Below, piece by piece: positions 29,857 through 37,730 of a DNA stretch of 41,706 nt (positions within the stretch are counted from its first letter, which is position 1; each line of letters begins with the position of its first letter). Source of the stretch: a virus. The DNA is taken from positions 1 to 41,706 of the IMG/VR virus record IMGVR_UViG_3300043419_002673; one strand, written 5' to 3'. The notes beneath the pieces were generated by a model that was not told where the DNA came from, did not search any database, and saw nothing but the letters and a program-made list of their open reading frames with translations. The position numbers were made by a program, and so were the translations under genes.

Positions 29857-30825
29857 CTAGTAGCGATAACGCTTTTGTTCGTAAGATTCTGGATTCATAT
29901 AGCGATCAACCAGATTTCCAAGTCCGAGCTTAGCGGCAGTAGGAGCAGCAAAGATCAGATCCTCTCTCTTAAGAAATGGAATGAGTCGTTGCTGAATGGA
30001 ATAATCATCGCAAGACACAAACTTAGCAAGTATGGATTGACAATACTCGACGTATTGTGTATTAGCCAGCCTTAACTCTTCAGTCAGTCCATTTGTTCTG
30101 CTGAGAGTATGTCTAGCATCTTCAATTTTATTGACCATAATACCAACAAGGGACAACCTGTTCTTGTTATGTCCGCCGGAGGTTAGGTCATCAATAATTG
30201 ACTCTGGAAAAATGCGACACTTTGAGGCAGCACGAATAACACTATCTCTAGCATCGGTATATCCCTTCTGACGCTCCACTCTTGACCATGCCATAGAGAA
30301 GAAGGCAGGATCTTTTGACCTCTCCATTCCCTCTCTAGTCCAAAAGGTAGAAAGATCCCTGTTTCCTGCAAGGTTTGATTCCATCAGCTTTTGGGCAAAA
30401 TTAATCTCCATAGAAGGATCTTTTAGAACGAGAGAGATTAGAATCCTAAGTTCTTGAACCGCTACAGAAGTTGAATCCTCTGGAAGTTCATTCCAGCTGG
30501 AGGCAAGAATACTGCGAATAGCAGAGATATTATCCTCTCCAATTCCAGCTCTATATCCATTATGCCAATCGGTATGGTTATACCAATTAGCCAACCGCTT
30601 GATAGTCTTATACCTGCTGACTTTAGAATTCTGCCAATGCCAAAGAATTACATTTGGATTAATAATCTTGTTAGTATAAGGACCACTATCATATCTATGA
30701 TATCGATCTTCGGATAGAACAGAATCAGCAACAGTAGAAAAGATCTCCATCATAAGTTCTGGTGTAGGCTGCCAATCAACCTCCACATTTACCTTAGAGA
30801 GAAAGGCATCAATTTCTTCAAACAT
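29857..30825 (-). CDS. Helical-repeat-like hypothetical protein (322 aa)
   Basis: Nearly all alpha-helical. N-terminal Tyr/Trp/His-rich part (RYHRYDSGPYTNKII, WHWQNSKVSRY, WYNHTDWHNGY) precedes helical pairs. It resembles the other helical proteins here in build (aromatic N-terminal region, alpha repeats, no catalytic motif) but sequence likeness to the 7774/37731 pair is weak. It is co-transcribed with the upstream deaminase and followed by a terminator. Function unknown. Confidence 0.7.
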   Translation of the reverse strand: MFEEIDAFLSKVNVEVDWQPTPELMMEIFSTVADSVLSEDRYHRYDSGPYTNKIINPNVILWHWQNSKVSRYKTIKRLANWYNHTDWHNGYRAGIGEDNISAIRSILASSWNELPEDSTSVAVQELRILISLVLKDPSMEINFAQKLMESNLAGNRDLSTFWTREGMERSKDPAFFSMAWSRVERQKGYTDARDSVIRAASKCRIFPESIIDDLTSGGHNKNRLSLVGIMVNKIEDARHTLSRTNGLTEELRLANTQYVEYCQSILAKFVSCDDYSIQQRLIPFLKREDLIFAAPTAAKLGLGNLVDRYMNPESYEQKRYRY

Positions 30826-30840
30826 TTAAACTCCAACGGT

Positions 30841-31219
30841 TTAGTATTCAATCTTTTCCTTTACCCAATTACCAGTGTAATCAACATACCAAATCTTTCG
30901 GATACCGGCTCGCTTGATATGCTGCATACAAAAGTGACACGGCTTAGAAACTGCAAAAGAACCATCCTTCTTAAAGCGAGCAACCCAGAGAACATCCTTC
31001 TCTGTAGCCTTAGCCTTATCAATTGCCCTCATTTCTGCATGGCAACAATAGGCCGGACGACCCTTATCACGAAAGTGGCGCTTATACTTAGGAGAGCACT
31101 TCTCTCCATTAACTCCGAAAATTACAGACTTACCACGATGAATCCAAGCTGCAAGATGGTAGTCACCACCATTAGACAGCGCGGCAGCGCGGATTAACTC
31201 CTAGAGACACCCTGGGCAT
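30841..31219 (-). CDS. Cytidine/dCMP deaminase-like gene with apparent +1 frameshift
   Basis: The long frame runs from a TAG at 31203-31201 down to 30841 and reads ELIRAAALSNGGDYHLAAW near the start, then CCHAEMRAIDKAK (zinc HAE) and KPCHFC (PCxxC), so the deaminase fold is complete from residue ~6 on. No start codon with a ribosome site exists in that frame before the catalytic part. One frame over, ATG 31219 has GGAGG 4-5 nt upstream and reads MPRVSL; skipping the single G at 31201 joins this to ELIRAAAL exactly, as a normal deaminase N-terminus. Substrate could be dCMP, cytidine or another base. A promoter with 5' hairpin lies just upstream. Confidence 0.75.
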
Positions 31220-31238
31220 GAACCCTCCATAGATTAGT

Positions 31239-31286
31239 TGAGCACCCTGCTCACCTATAATGTACGCACCGGGAGGAGAAGGTCAA
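31239..31286 (-). promoter_or_regulatory. Promoter with hairpin at predicted +1 for the deaminase operon
   Basis: TTGACC (31281-31286), 16 bp ending CGGTGCG, TACATT (31259-31264), then ATAGGT. TGAGCA-CCC-TGCTCA (31239-31253) is a perfect 6-bp hairpin that begins at the predicted start (about 31252). Confidence 0.7.
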
Positions 31287-31330
31287 TTGATGAAGTGAGA
31301 TTTTTTATATTTGATGTGTAGCAGGATATA

Positions 31331-31972
31331 CTAGGGTATGTTAATTAAAATAATTTTGTTTGATTTTTTCATATTTTCTATTTTTTCTAATGGCCTAAGA
31401 TTTTCAAGGCACCAGGCCTTTATAAAATTTTCATGCTCCATGCTATCATACTCTAGCAAAGAGTGTGGATAAATATGATCGACATGCCAATAAGAACCAT
31501 AATTATTCCAATTCATTTTTTCATCAAAATGAGATTCAAGATGCTGTTTAAGCTGAGGCAAAGTAAATGGCAAATATGACATACAAGAGCCTGACTTTTG
31601 ATTGCCTTTTAGCATTTTTCTTATGGCTCGAGAAATATTTGTTCTTAATTTATAAGCACTATTATTATTTCTTTTTTCTATTTCTTTTTTATTTTTACAA
31701 GATCTACATACGCTAGTTAAACCACCTGGCTGTATTTTATTTTTATAAAACTTATCTTTTTCTAATAAGAGATTGCAATTAGGGCACCACTTGTGGGTTT
31801 CTGTATTTAATCTTGTACCCTTAGATTTTAGCTCACTCAATGGCTTTGCCTTTCTAATTGATTCACATCTTTTACATTGGCTAGCATAACCAGAGGCTGT
31901 ATCATTTCTAGTGTAAAAATTATCAATTGGAAAAATTTGATTACACTTTGAACAATTCTTATTTTCTAACAT
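31331..31972 (-). CDS. Free-standing HNH endonuclease with two zinc-ribbon repeats
   Basis: 213 aa. N-terminal repeats CSKCNQIFPIDNFYTR ... CKRC and CPNCNLLLEKDKFYKN ... CRSCKNKK mirror the HNH protein at 1488-2135. The nuclease part has YWHVDHIYPHSL and ENLRPLEKIENMKKSNK, the HNH-type pattern. Probably a mobile nicking or homing enzyme. Its ATG lies at the edge of an 11-bp inverted repeat (31972-32031) that places the start in a stem of the leader RNA. Confidence 0.88.
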   Translation of the reverse strand: MLENKNCSKCNQIFPIDNFYTRNDTASGYASQCKRCESIRKAKPLSELKSKGTRLNTETHKWCPNCNLLLEKDKFYKNKIQPGGLTSVCRSCKNKKEIEKRNNNSAYKLRTNISRAIRKMLKGNQKSGSCMSYLPFTLPQLKQHLESHFDEKMNWNNYGSYWHVDHIYPHSLLEYDSMEHENFIKAWCLENLRPLEKIENMKKSNKIILINIP

Positions 31973-32031
31973 TTTGGCGGAACTCCAAACTATACAAAAA
32001 AATTAGTATATGACTTTGGTTTCCGCCAAAA
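31972..32031. repeat. Long inverted repeat overlapping the HNH start codon
   Basis: TTTTGGCGGAA (31972-31982) and TTCCGCCAAAA (32021-32031) are perfect 11-bp complements, extended inside by CCAAA/TTTGG and TATAC/GTATA. The 38-bp loop contains a T-run and a TATAGT-like box on the minus strand. It could act as a terminator for the upstream Zn-ribbon gene, or it could sequester the HNH start. Confidence 0.75.
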
Positions 32032-32035
32032 TTAA

Positions 32036-32398
32036 TCAATAAAGCTTCTTTCCGTTGTGGTTGCCATTCCCTCCATACTCACCAACCATTCTTCCTCCAA
32101 ATGAGTCGGTATGCATGATGTTTGTTGAGCCGAGGTGGCAACTCTTACCCTTATTAAATCCGGTAGAGTTCTTGTAAGCCTTCATATAAGCACTAGCATT
32201 AGCCTTATTGTCAAAGCGCATTACAGTAATCATAGTAGTTTTTCCATCCCCCGCACCAACCCCAATTGATACAGGTGCTCTTTCCGTCTTAAGAGACACA
32301 ACGCAGTCGGAACACTCGTTGATCTTTCCGCCTACCATAATCTTCTCAGCGGACTTTGTATCAAACTCTTCACCACAATAAACGCAGGACTTAATCAT
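32036..32398 (-). CDS. Small zinc-ribbon protein (120 aa)
   Basis: Starts MIKSCVYCGEEFDTKSAEK with CVYC, and CSDC at about residue 29-32, forming one zinc ribbon. The rest is Gly/Asn/Lys-rich and not recognised, ending GRMVGEYGGNGNHNGKK. The listed open frame begins with GTG 32404, but ATG 32398 has GAGG 5-6 nt upstream, so it is preferred. The leader from the promoter is only about 12 nt. It is followed by the HNH gene. Confidence 0.65.
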   Translation of the reverse strand: MIKSCVYCGEEFDTKSAEKIMVGGKINECSDCVVSLKTERAPVSIGVGAGDGKTTMITVMRFDNKANASAYMKAYKNSTGFNKGKSCHLGSTNIMHTDSFGGRMVGEYGGNGNHNGKKLY

Positions 32399-32416
32399 TC
32401 GCACCTCGTCCCTAAG

Positions 32417-32444
32417 AATATATTCACGGCGAGGGGAAGATCAA
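32417..32444 (-). promoter_or_regulatory. Promoter for the Zn-ribbon gene
   Basis: TTGATC (32439-32444), 16 bp ending CCGTGAA, TATATT (32417-32422), then CTTAGGG. The predicted start leaves a short leader of about 12 nt with no hairpin. Confidence 0.7.
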
Positions 32445-32460
32445 GTGAGGAACAAAAATT

Positions 32461-32901
32461 TTAAAGTTTTTTTGGCTCCGCAGATCTAACGGCATCAATT
32501 AACCAAGAGGAGGATTGAGTCTTGCCTCCTCCGACGTTCCAAACCATCTCAATTCCAAGCTCTGCACAGACATCACCTTCGGGAGTATTTCCTGGCTTAC
32601 GATCTCCACCATTGGCAAAGTAGTCGGGGCGAATACGACGGAGAGCCTCGCAAACTGTACCGTCAGAATCATCTACCGGAACAACGGCGGTAACACCTTT
32701 AAAGGCCATTAAAATTTCGGCTCTTTCTTCCCAAGACATAAACTTGTAGCCCTTCTTTCTAAGAAGCCAATCATCAGAATTAAGGATAACAATAACATCG
32801 CCATAATTTGCTGCTTCAAGAATCATTCTGACATGACCAGAGTGACATGGATCGCAACCACCCGAAACAGCTATAGTTTTTTTATTAACTTCTTTACTCA
32901 T
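32461..32901 (-). CDS. Cytidylyltransferase-like nucleotidyltransferase
   Basis: 146 aa. SGGCDPCHSGHVRMI holds the HxGH motif (H20, H23) of the nucleotidyltransferase alpha/beta phosphodiesterase superfamily, and the C-terminus reads SSSWLIDAVRS, close to the ISSTxxR/SSxxLI region of HldE/RfaE-C and glycerol-3-phosphate cytidylyltransferases. It activates a phosphorylated sugar or alcohol with CTP or ATP. It stands alone with 30 bp of AT-rich DNA upstream that holds no clear -35. It might serve sugar-nucleotide supply together with the GlmM-like enzyme at 41466. Specific substrate unknown. Confidence 0.85.
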   Translation of the reverse strand: MSKEVNKKTIAVSGGCDPCHSGHVRMILEAANYGDVIVILNSDDWLLRKKGYKFMSWEERAEILMAFKGVTAVVPVDDSDGTVCEALRRIRPDYFANGGDRKPGNTPEGDVCAELGIEMVWNVGGGKTQSSSWLIDAVRSAEPKKL

Positions 32902-33003
32902 ATAGTATCCTGTTGGAAGTATTATCTATTAACTTAGTATCTTAATATAGAGGGATAGATATATATACCGTAAAAAAATAAAAAATTAATAAAAATATTT
33001 TTT

Positions 33004-33025
33004 CTATTATTTTATTGCGGATAAT
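33004..33025 (+). promoter_or_regulatory. AT-rich promoter-like element upstream of the 33048 gene
   Basis: CTATTA (33004-33009), 10 bp, GATAAT (33020-33025), 22 bp before ATG 33048. Same family as at 24636 and 1458, with a spacer two bases longer. The 146 bp before the gene (32902-33047) hold nothing else I can support. Confidence 0.4.
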
Positions 33026-33047
33026 GTACAAAGATTTGGAGAATTTT

Positions 33048-35204
33048 ATGAGAAAAATTTCTAGTAGAGAACAGTTATCGTCAGAATTTATCAAGACAGC
33101 ATCCATTGTAGGCTTTCTTGAGGGACTTGCCAAAGCTTCAAGAGGAGCTGAGGAAGGCGCAATCAGTGCAGCAAAATTTAATGAAGTTTTTCCAAAATTA
33201 TTAAAAACAAATCCTGAGGGATTTACCCAAGCATTTAATAAGCTCAATAAGGCAGATCAAGGACCTGTTATAAATTATTTTAATAAGAATTATCCAGGCG
33301 GATTTAGTGCCGCAGGGAAAGCCGCTCGCGAGGCTGCAACCTTATATGGAGAATCATTAAAAATCGAAAAAGGAATAAGGCTTAACCCAGGCAAATTTAC
33401 AAATATAGAGCCTGAGATAAAGGCAATAATGGAGGCAGCTTGGCAGAAGCATCCCTCTTTATCTGGAACAAGTCTTGATGATTTTATAAAACAATCCTTG
33501 GAAGCAAAGGGACTTACTACTCCAGCAGCCAGATCGTCTGCCACAACCGTTGTTGATACAGCTACAGCTATCGGAAGAGAACCAAAGGTACTTGATGAGG
33601 TACTAACATTAGCAAGAGAAGGAAAGACAGAAGAGGCAGGTTCAGCCCTTAAGAAAGTTTTAGAGTCAGAGGGAAAAACCGCAGACGATATAATAAAAGA
33701 ATTAGATGAATTAACTGAAGCCGAAAGAAGCCTTGTAGAAGGAGTTACAAAAGAACTTGACTCTACTGTAGGTGCAAAAGAATATATTAAGAAAATAAAA
33801 GAGACGGCTTCAACCGGATCTGCTGAGCTTGCAAGGCCTACAGTGCCTAAATCTCCAGCTGAGATTGCAGAAACAGAAAGACTTACTGCAGTTGAAGTTA
33901 CACCAACAACTTCAAGCGAAGTTATTGCAGATAAGGTTGGAGCAGGAGCAGTAACTGTGGATGATGCTGCAAAAATAGGGGAGCTTCCTGCGGCAAAGAA
34001 AGTAGAGGTTTTAAGTGAAGTAGCCGATGAACCCGCTAAAGTAAAAGAAATTTTAGAAACAGCTCCTGATTCTCCAGCTGCTAAGGCAATAACTGCTGCT
34101 GCTGATGATGTAGCCAAAGAAGGTCCAACATTTCTTCAGAGAATGAAAGCAGCCGGAAAGAAAGTTAACCCAAAGCTTGTAGCTGGTATTGCTGCTGGCT
34201 TGACTGGAATAGGACTAATATATTGGCTTTGGGGCGGTGAAGAAGAATCAGAAGATAAAGACGGATCTGGCGGCGGACTTTTTGGTGGAGAATCTGGAAG
34301 TGAAGGCGGTTCTTCCGGTGGCGGCGGCGGTGGAGCAACCGGTGGTTCAAGCGCAGCTGACTTTGAATATGCCTCAGGTATTCTGAAAGAAAAAGGCTAT
34401 CTTTCAACTACACAGGATAGTTGGACTCCAGAATTTAATTCTGCTTTTAATGCCTTTATTGATGCTGGTTCGGCAAATAACAGAAATGTAAAAAAGACCA
34501 ATCTATCTGGCGGAGAAAAATGGTCGGCTGTGGCTCCCGGTCTTGGATTCTCCCCAGATGAAGAGGGTGGACTTCAGGCAATAAAAGCCTTTGCAAGATT
34601 TGTTCCTGCCAAGTCTGGTGGCTCTGGCGGCGGATCTGGCGGTGTTGATACCGGTGGTGGCAGTGGACAGACCATCACAGGAAAGCAGGCTGTTTTGGCT
34701 GAAATTATCAGCTTACTTTACCATGACAGATTGGCTGAGGGCGGTGGATTCCTTTCTAGAGAAAAGAAGCAAACTCAAAGCGTAGTAGATGCAGTAGGTG
34801 GAGCTTCACCCTCTGGATATGAAAATGCTGCCAAAATTCTATTAGGTAGAAATCCAAGTCTAAACTCATTCCTTCCAGAGAAGTTGGAAGGACCAATTAC
34901 AAAAAAGAATGTAAAATCTTTAGCGGTATTTCCAGCAATACAGCAGACTCAAAAGACAATACATGAGCTATTTGAATCTGCAAATCCTGGGGCAATCAAT
35001 CCTGGTCAGGAAAAGGCAACTCAGAATGTGTTAAAATATGTTCAAAGCCCAGCTGGTGGAAATTGGAAGGGTGCAAGCAATAATTCGGATCGTTTGGTAA
35101 AATTGGCTGAAAGACGCAAGGAAAGAATTATGGCAGAGGTTGCGGCGGAATTGACTCCAGCTGAAAGAGCTGCCTTGAGAATCTTTAAAATGAGAGGAGC
35201 TTAA
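33048..35204 (+). CDS. Large putative virion protein with transmembrane segment and Gly-rich linkers
   Basis: About 718 aa from ATG 33048, chosen because GGAG lies 6 nt upstream; the open frame reaches back to a TTG at 33015. N-terminus MRKISSREQLSSEFIKTAS. Residues 1-370 are Ala/Glu/Lys-rich helical; a single hydrophobic helix lies near 375-395 (VAGIAAGLTGIGLIYWLW); Gly/Ser-rich linkers occur at about 406-434 and 523-541. The C-terminal part contains LKEKGYLSTTQDSWTPEFN, which looks like a peptidoglycan-binding repeat, and ends KLAERRKERIMAEVAAEL. Its large size, membrane helix and neighbour suggest an injected or structural virion protein; this is inference. Confidence 0.75.
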   Translation: MRKISSREQLSSEFIKTASIVGFLEGLAKASRGAEEGAISAAKFNEVFPKLLKTNPEGFTQAFNKLNKADQGPVINYFNKNYPGGFSAAGKAAREAATLYGESLKIEKGIRLNPGKFTNIEPEIKAIMEAAWQKHPSLSGTSLDDFIKQSLEAKGLTTPAARSSATTVVDTATAIGREPKVLDEVLTLAREGKTEEAGSALKKVLESEGKTADDIIKELDELTEAERSLVEGVTKELDSTVGAKEYIKKIKETASTGSAELARPTVPKSPAEIAETERLTAVEVTPTTSSEVIADKVGAGAVTVDDAAKIGELPAAKKVEVLSEVADEPAKVKEILETAPDSPAAKAITAAADDVAKEGPTFLQRMKAAGKKVNPKLVAGIAAGLTGIGLIYWLWGGEEESEDKDGSGGGLFGGESGSEGGSSGGGGGGATGGSSAADFEYASGILKEKGYLSTTQDSWTPEFNSAFNAFIDAGSANNRNVKKTNLSGGEKWSAVAPGLGFSPDEEGGLQAIKAFARFVPAKSGGSGGGSGGVDTGGGSGQTITGKQAVLAEIISLLYHDRLAEGGGFLSREKKQTQSVVDAVGGASPSGYENAAKILLGRNPSLNSFLPEKLEGPITKKNVKSLAVFPAIQQTQKTIHELFESANPGAINPGQEKATQNVLKYVQSPAGGNWKGASNNSDRLVKLAERRKERIMAEVAAELTPAERAALRIFKMRGA

Positions 35205-35206
35205 TT

Positions 35207-36739
35207 ATGAGAAGTTTAAGAATGCAAAAGTTGGCCGAAATTAGAAAGGTGGCTGCAGTTTACTTTACAAACAATAGAAATTATAATAATTTTAATACAG
35301 GTTTTTATAATGCTACCGATGGAAGTGTTTTATATTTTGATAAAACTTTAGAAAAGTGGTATTTAGCATTGGACAATGATGGCAAAATTACAGGAAGAGT
35401 AGCAAAAGATTTTACTCCAATTAGAAGTGGAGAATCATATGATGTAACTACCGCCATGGAGTCAACTGAAGCGCAAGATAAATTTGTTCAGGCTAGAGGA
35501 GCAAAGACCTACGCAACAATTTATAATGATTCAAATTTTAAACTCAAAGTTTCTTTAAATAAAGAAGTTGATGGAAGAGCTGTTTCAGAATCTTCAGTAG
35601 ATGTTGCCCTTGGAGATATGTATACCCTTAAGCCAGACCAAGACATATCACTTAAGCTAATCAATAGTAATGTGGGTGATAAAAGATTTAAGCCAAATAC
35701 CTTTAAAGGTAACGAAACGTATTACGTTTCCAAGCTTCTTGATCTTGGCTCTTCTGTCGGTGCCAAAAAAGAAGACTCTGGAAGAAAAAGATCATCGGGC
35801 GTTAGTGGACAAACAACAGGCGGCGAAATACTTATTGCAGAATCACACAGAGGTCTCACTGGCTTAGTAGATACTGGAAATAGAGATTATGTTTATACAA
35901 CAGCTTCAAATGGTGCTTCTGCAACCTATACATACAGAGGTAGTCCCGGCAAAACTTTAGATAAAAATTACTCAAGGTGGGCAGAATTTGTAGGAAAAAT
36001 AAATAAGCTTTCTACTGATGGTGCCACTAAAGCTGCACCACCCGCTCCAACTGCACCAGCTACAGAGGCAGCAACAGCAGGTCAGACTACAGGTGGTGAA
36101 ACTGCTCCAGCCACTACTCCAGTGGACAACCTAACTATTAACGTTGCTAGATTACTTTCCAATGTTGATGCTGGTCATACTTACGCTGGAAAAACAATTT
36201 TTACCAACGAACGAGGAATGGTAAGGGGAATGTTGGCTGCAATAGGAAAAATCTATGATAATTATGAGTCCAAAGGAATTACTGTAGTTGGTGATGCCCC
36301 ACTTGCTTTAGCAAGAATGATAGTTGGAATGAAGCGCTCAACTCTAGAAAGATCAGCATTAGCTTCTTTTGATTCCGGTCAACTTTCTTCAATGGGTGAA
36401 AAAGAGATTGAAAAAACCTTCAGAGGAGATCTGGACATCATAATGAGAGCTGTAGTTGATATACATAACAGGCTCGGTGGAAAGCCTGGATATGGAAAAC
36501 TTGAAAATTACTTAGGTATCAAAGGTGGAACAAGAAGGCAGGTAGGTGGAGTATCTCCAACAAATGCTCCAGCCCCCGCTCCTCCCAAAGAAGAAGCAGA
36601 TGACGACACAAAAAAGAATAGCAGCCGCATTGATCCAAGAATAAAAAAGCTTGCTACACTTCGCAGATTGAGAGTTCGCTCTCAGATGGAAGCTGCCGTA
36701 GAATCCTCAGCCCAGCTTGGAAGATTTAGAATTTCTTAA
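35207..36739 (+). CDS. Large putative virion protein (510 aa)
   Basis: Starts MRSLRMQKLAEIRKVAAVYF and ends DPRIKKLATLRRLRVRSQ followed by an Ala/Ser-rich tail, similar in style at the C-terminus to the preceding protein (KLAERRKERIMAEV). The N-terminal 180 residues look beta-rich; a Pro/Ala/Thr-rich linker around 270-305 carries a second copy of GQTTGGE (the first is about residue 205). It starts 2 bp after the previous stop with AGGAG 7-8 nt upstream, so the pair is co-translated. Not recognised by family. Confidence 0.75.
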   Translation: MRSLRMQKLAEIRKVAAVYFTNNRNYNNFNTGFYNATDGSVLYFDKTLEKWYLALDNDGKITGRVAKDFTPIRSGESYDVTTAMESTEAQDKFVQARGAKTYATIYNDSNFKLKVSLNKEVDGRAVSESSVDVALGDMYTLKPDQDISLKLINSNVGDKRFKPNTFKGNETYYVSKLLDLGSSVGAKKEDSGRKRSSGVSGQTTGGEILIAESHRGLTGLVDTGNRDYVYTTASNGASATYTYRGSPGKTLDKNYSRWAEFVGKINKLSTDGATKAAPPAPTAPATEAATAGQTTGGETAPATTPVDNLTINVARLLSNVDAGHTYAGKTIFTNERGMVRGMLAAIGKIYDNYESKGITVVGDAPLALARMIVGMKRSTLERSALASFDSGQLSSMGEKEIEKTFRGDLDIIMRAVVDIHNRLGGKPGYGKLENYLGIKGGTRRQVGGVSPTNAPAPAPPKEEADDDTKKNSSRIDPRIKKLATLRRLRVRSQMEAAVESSAQLGRFRIS

Positions 36740-36998
36740 TTCTTAATAAAAGCTCTCCCGAGCCCTTGATTAAACGATGCCACTCTCCCTTTTGGATAGA
36801 GTGGCATTCTCCTTTTTTAAGTAAGATAGGTAAGGCATTATCTCTTTGAAAAGACCAGCCTTCCCCCTCTTCCAAGATAATCTCCCTATCCTCTGCATCC
36901 CTATGCCAAGTTAGCTCTTCGTCGGGCACAGAAGCAGAAAAGCGACGGATTACCCACCCGTCGCCTTCTACCCTTTCTTCAAAAGGAAGCACTACCAT
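36726..36998 (-). CDS. Small cupin-like protein (90 aa)
   Basis: The sequence WVIRRFSASVPDEELTWHRDAED ends in GEGWSFQRDNALPILL and KKGECHSIQKGEWHRL, a single-domain cupin pattern with possible metal ligands in WHRD and GEWHRL. Cupins bind metals or sugars; no activity can be assigned. It overlaps the upstream gene by 7 nt and the end of the plus-strand virion gene by 14 nt (convergent). Confidence 0.65.
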   Translation of the reverse strand: MVVLPFEERVEGDGWVIRRFSASVPDEELTWHRDAEDREIILEEGEGWSFQRDNALPILLKKGECHSIQKGEWHRLIKGSGELLLRIKKF

Positions 36999-37651
36999 CG
37001 GCCCTCAAACTTTAAGCCCAATTGCTTCTTATAGCGGTGAAGATTACAAGACCAATATCTTGCGCCAGTCTTTGGACCGGGATTATCGCAATTGTGTCTG
37101 GCAAGGAATGACTTTCTTCTTTCTGGATTATTTGCTTTAACGGAAAGATTTGCATCACCAAAAGTAATGGTCTTTACGTTTCCGGTAGAAGGATTCTTAA
37201 CATGAACAATAAACTTCTTTTTGCCATAACCAGGATCGCCCTTTCCAATTCTTCTTGGAGAATTTAATCTACCTGGACTCTTTTTCTTTTTGGCAGCAGC
37301 AGTCTTAACATAATAGGATTCATCGTCATCAATTTCCATTGGAACATCAAGCAATACCTCAACACCATCTAACATGGCAGTCTTGCCAATATCAGTGTTG
37401 AGTAGCCATTCATCCTCTTCGCAGACTGCAAGAGAGCCTCTTTTCCAAAGCTCTCTAGCCTCATTAAAGAGTGATAGATATTCTGAAGAGTGAATTCTAA
37501 AGGCGTTGGAGGCCAATTTGATTCTGTTGTCCAAGTGGTACTTTAAAGCGGCAGAAACTTCCAACTCTGGAATAAGAAGGACTGCTCCCTTGCTCTGCTC
37601 AATTTTCTCTGAAAGTGAGGCTATTTTCTGAAGCCTTTCTAATCTTTTCAT
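36992..37651 (-). CDS. Phage protein with C-terminal conserved ARHNCDNPGP domain (DUF5872-like)
   Basis: 219 aa. Begins MKRLERLQKIASLSEKIEQS, a short Lys/Ala-rich start like other putative virion proteins. The C-terminal half reads KKFIVHVKNPSTGNVKTITFG then RRKSFLARHNCDNPGPKTG and ARYWSCNLHRY, a domain I recognise from many phage structural or head-associated proteins. The middle (90-130) is acidic. It starts 39 bp after a terminator; I saw no promoter of the standard class. Family label is from motif memory. Confidence 0.7.
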   Translation of the reverse strand: MKRLERLQKIASLSEKIEQSKGAVLLIPELEVSAALKYHLDNRIKLASNAFRIHSSEYLSLFNEARELWKRGSLAVCEEDEWLLNTDIGKTAMLDGVEVLLDVPMEIDDDESYYVKTAAAKKKKSPGRLNSPRRIGKGDPGYGKKKFIVHVKNPSTGNVKTITFGDANLSVKANNPERRKSFLARHNCDNPGPKTGARYWSCNLHRYKKQLGLKFEGRW

Positions 37652-37689
37652 TTCTTCTCCATTTCAAATGGATGAGCAAATATTAGTAC

Positions 37690-37714
37690 AAAAAAAGCGG
37701 GGACTAGCCCCGCT
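37690..37714 (-). terminator. Intrinsic terminator
   Basis: AGCGGGG and CCCCGCT form a 7-bp stem with a 5-nt loop, flanked on the minus strand by TTTTTTTGTAC. It ends the deaminase-led operon (39231-37731). Confidence 0.88.
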
Positions 37715-37730
37715 GATTTTATTTTTAAGC

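Noticed and set aside
33290-34117. 275-codon minus-strand open frame
   Set aside because: Antisense to the virion gene 33048-35204, Ala/Ser-rich mirror of its Ala/Glu codons; no ribosome site.
35800-36120. Internal repeat array in the 35207 protein
   Set aside because: GQTTGGE occurs only twice and the flanking sequence differs; not enough for a repeat family.
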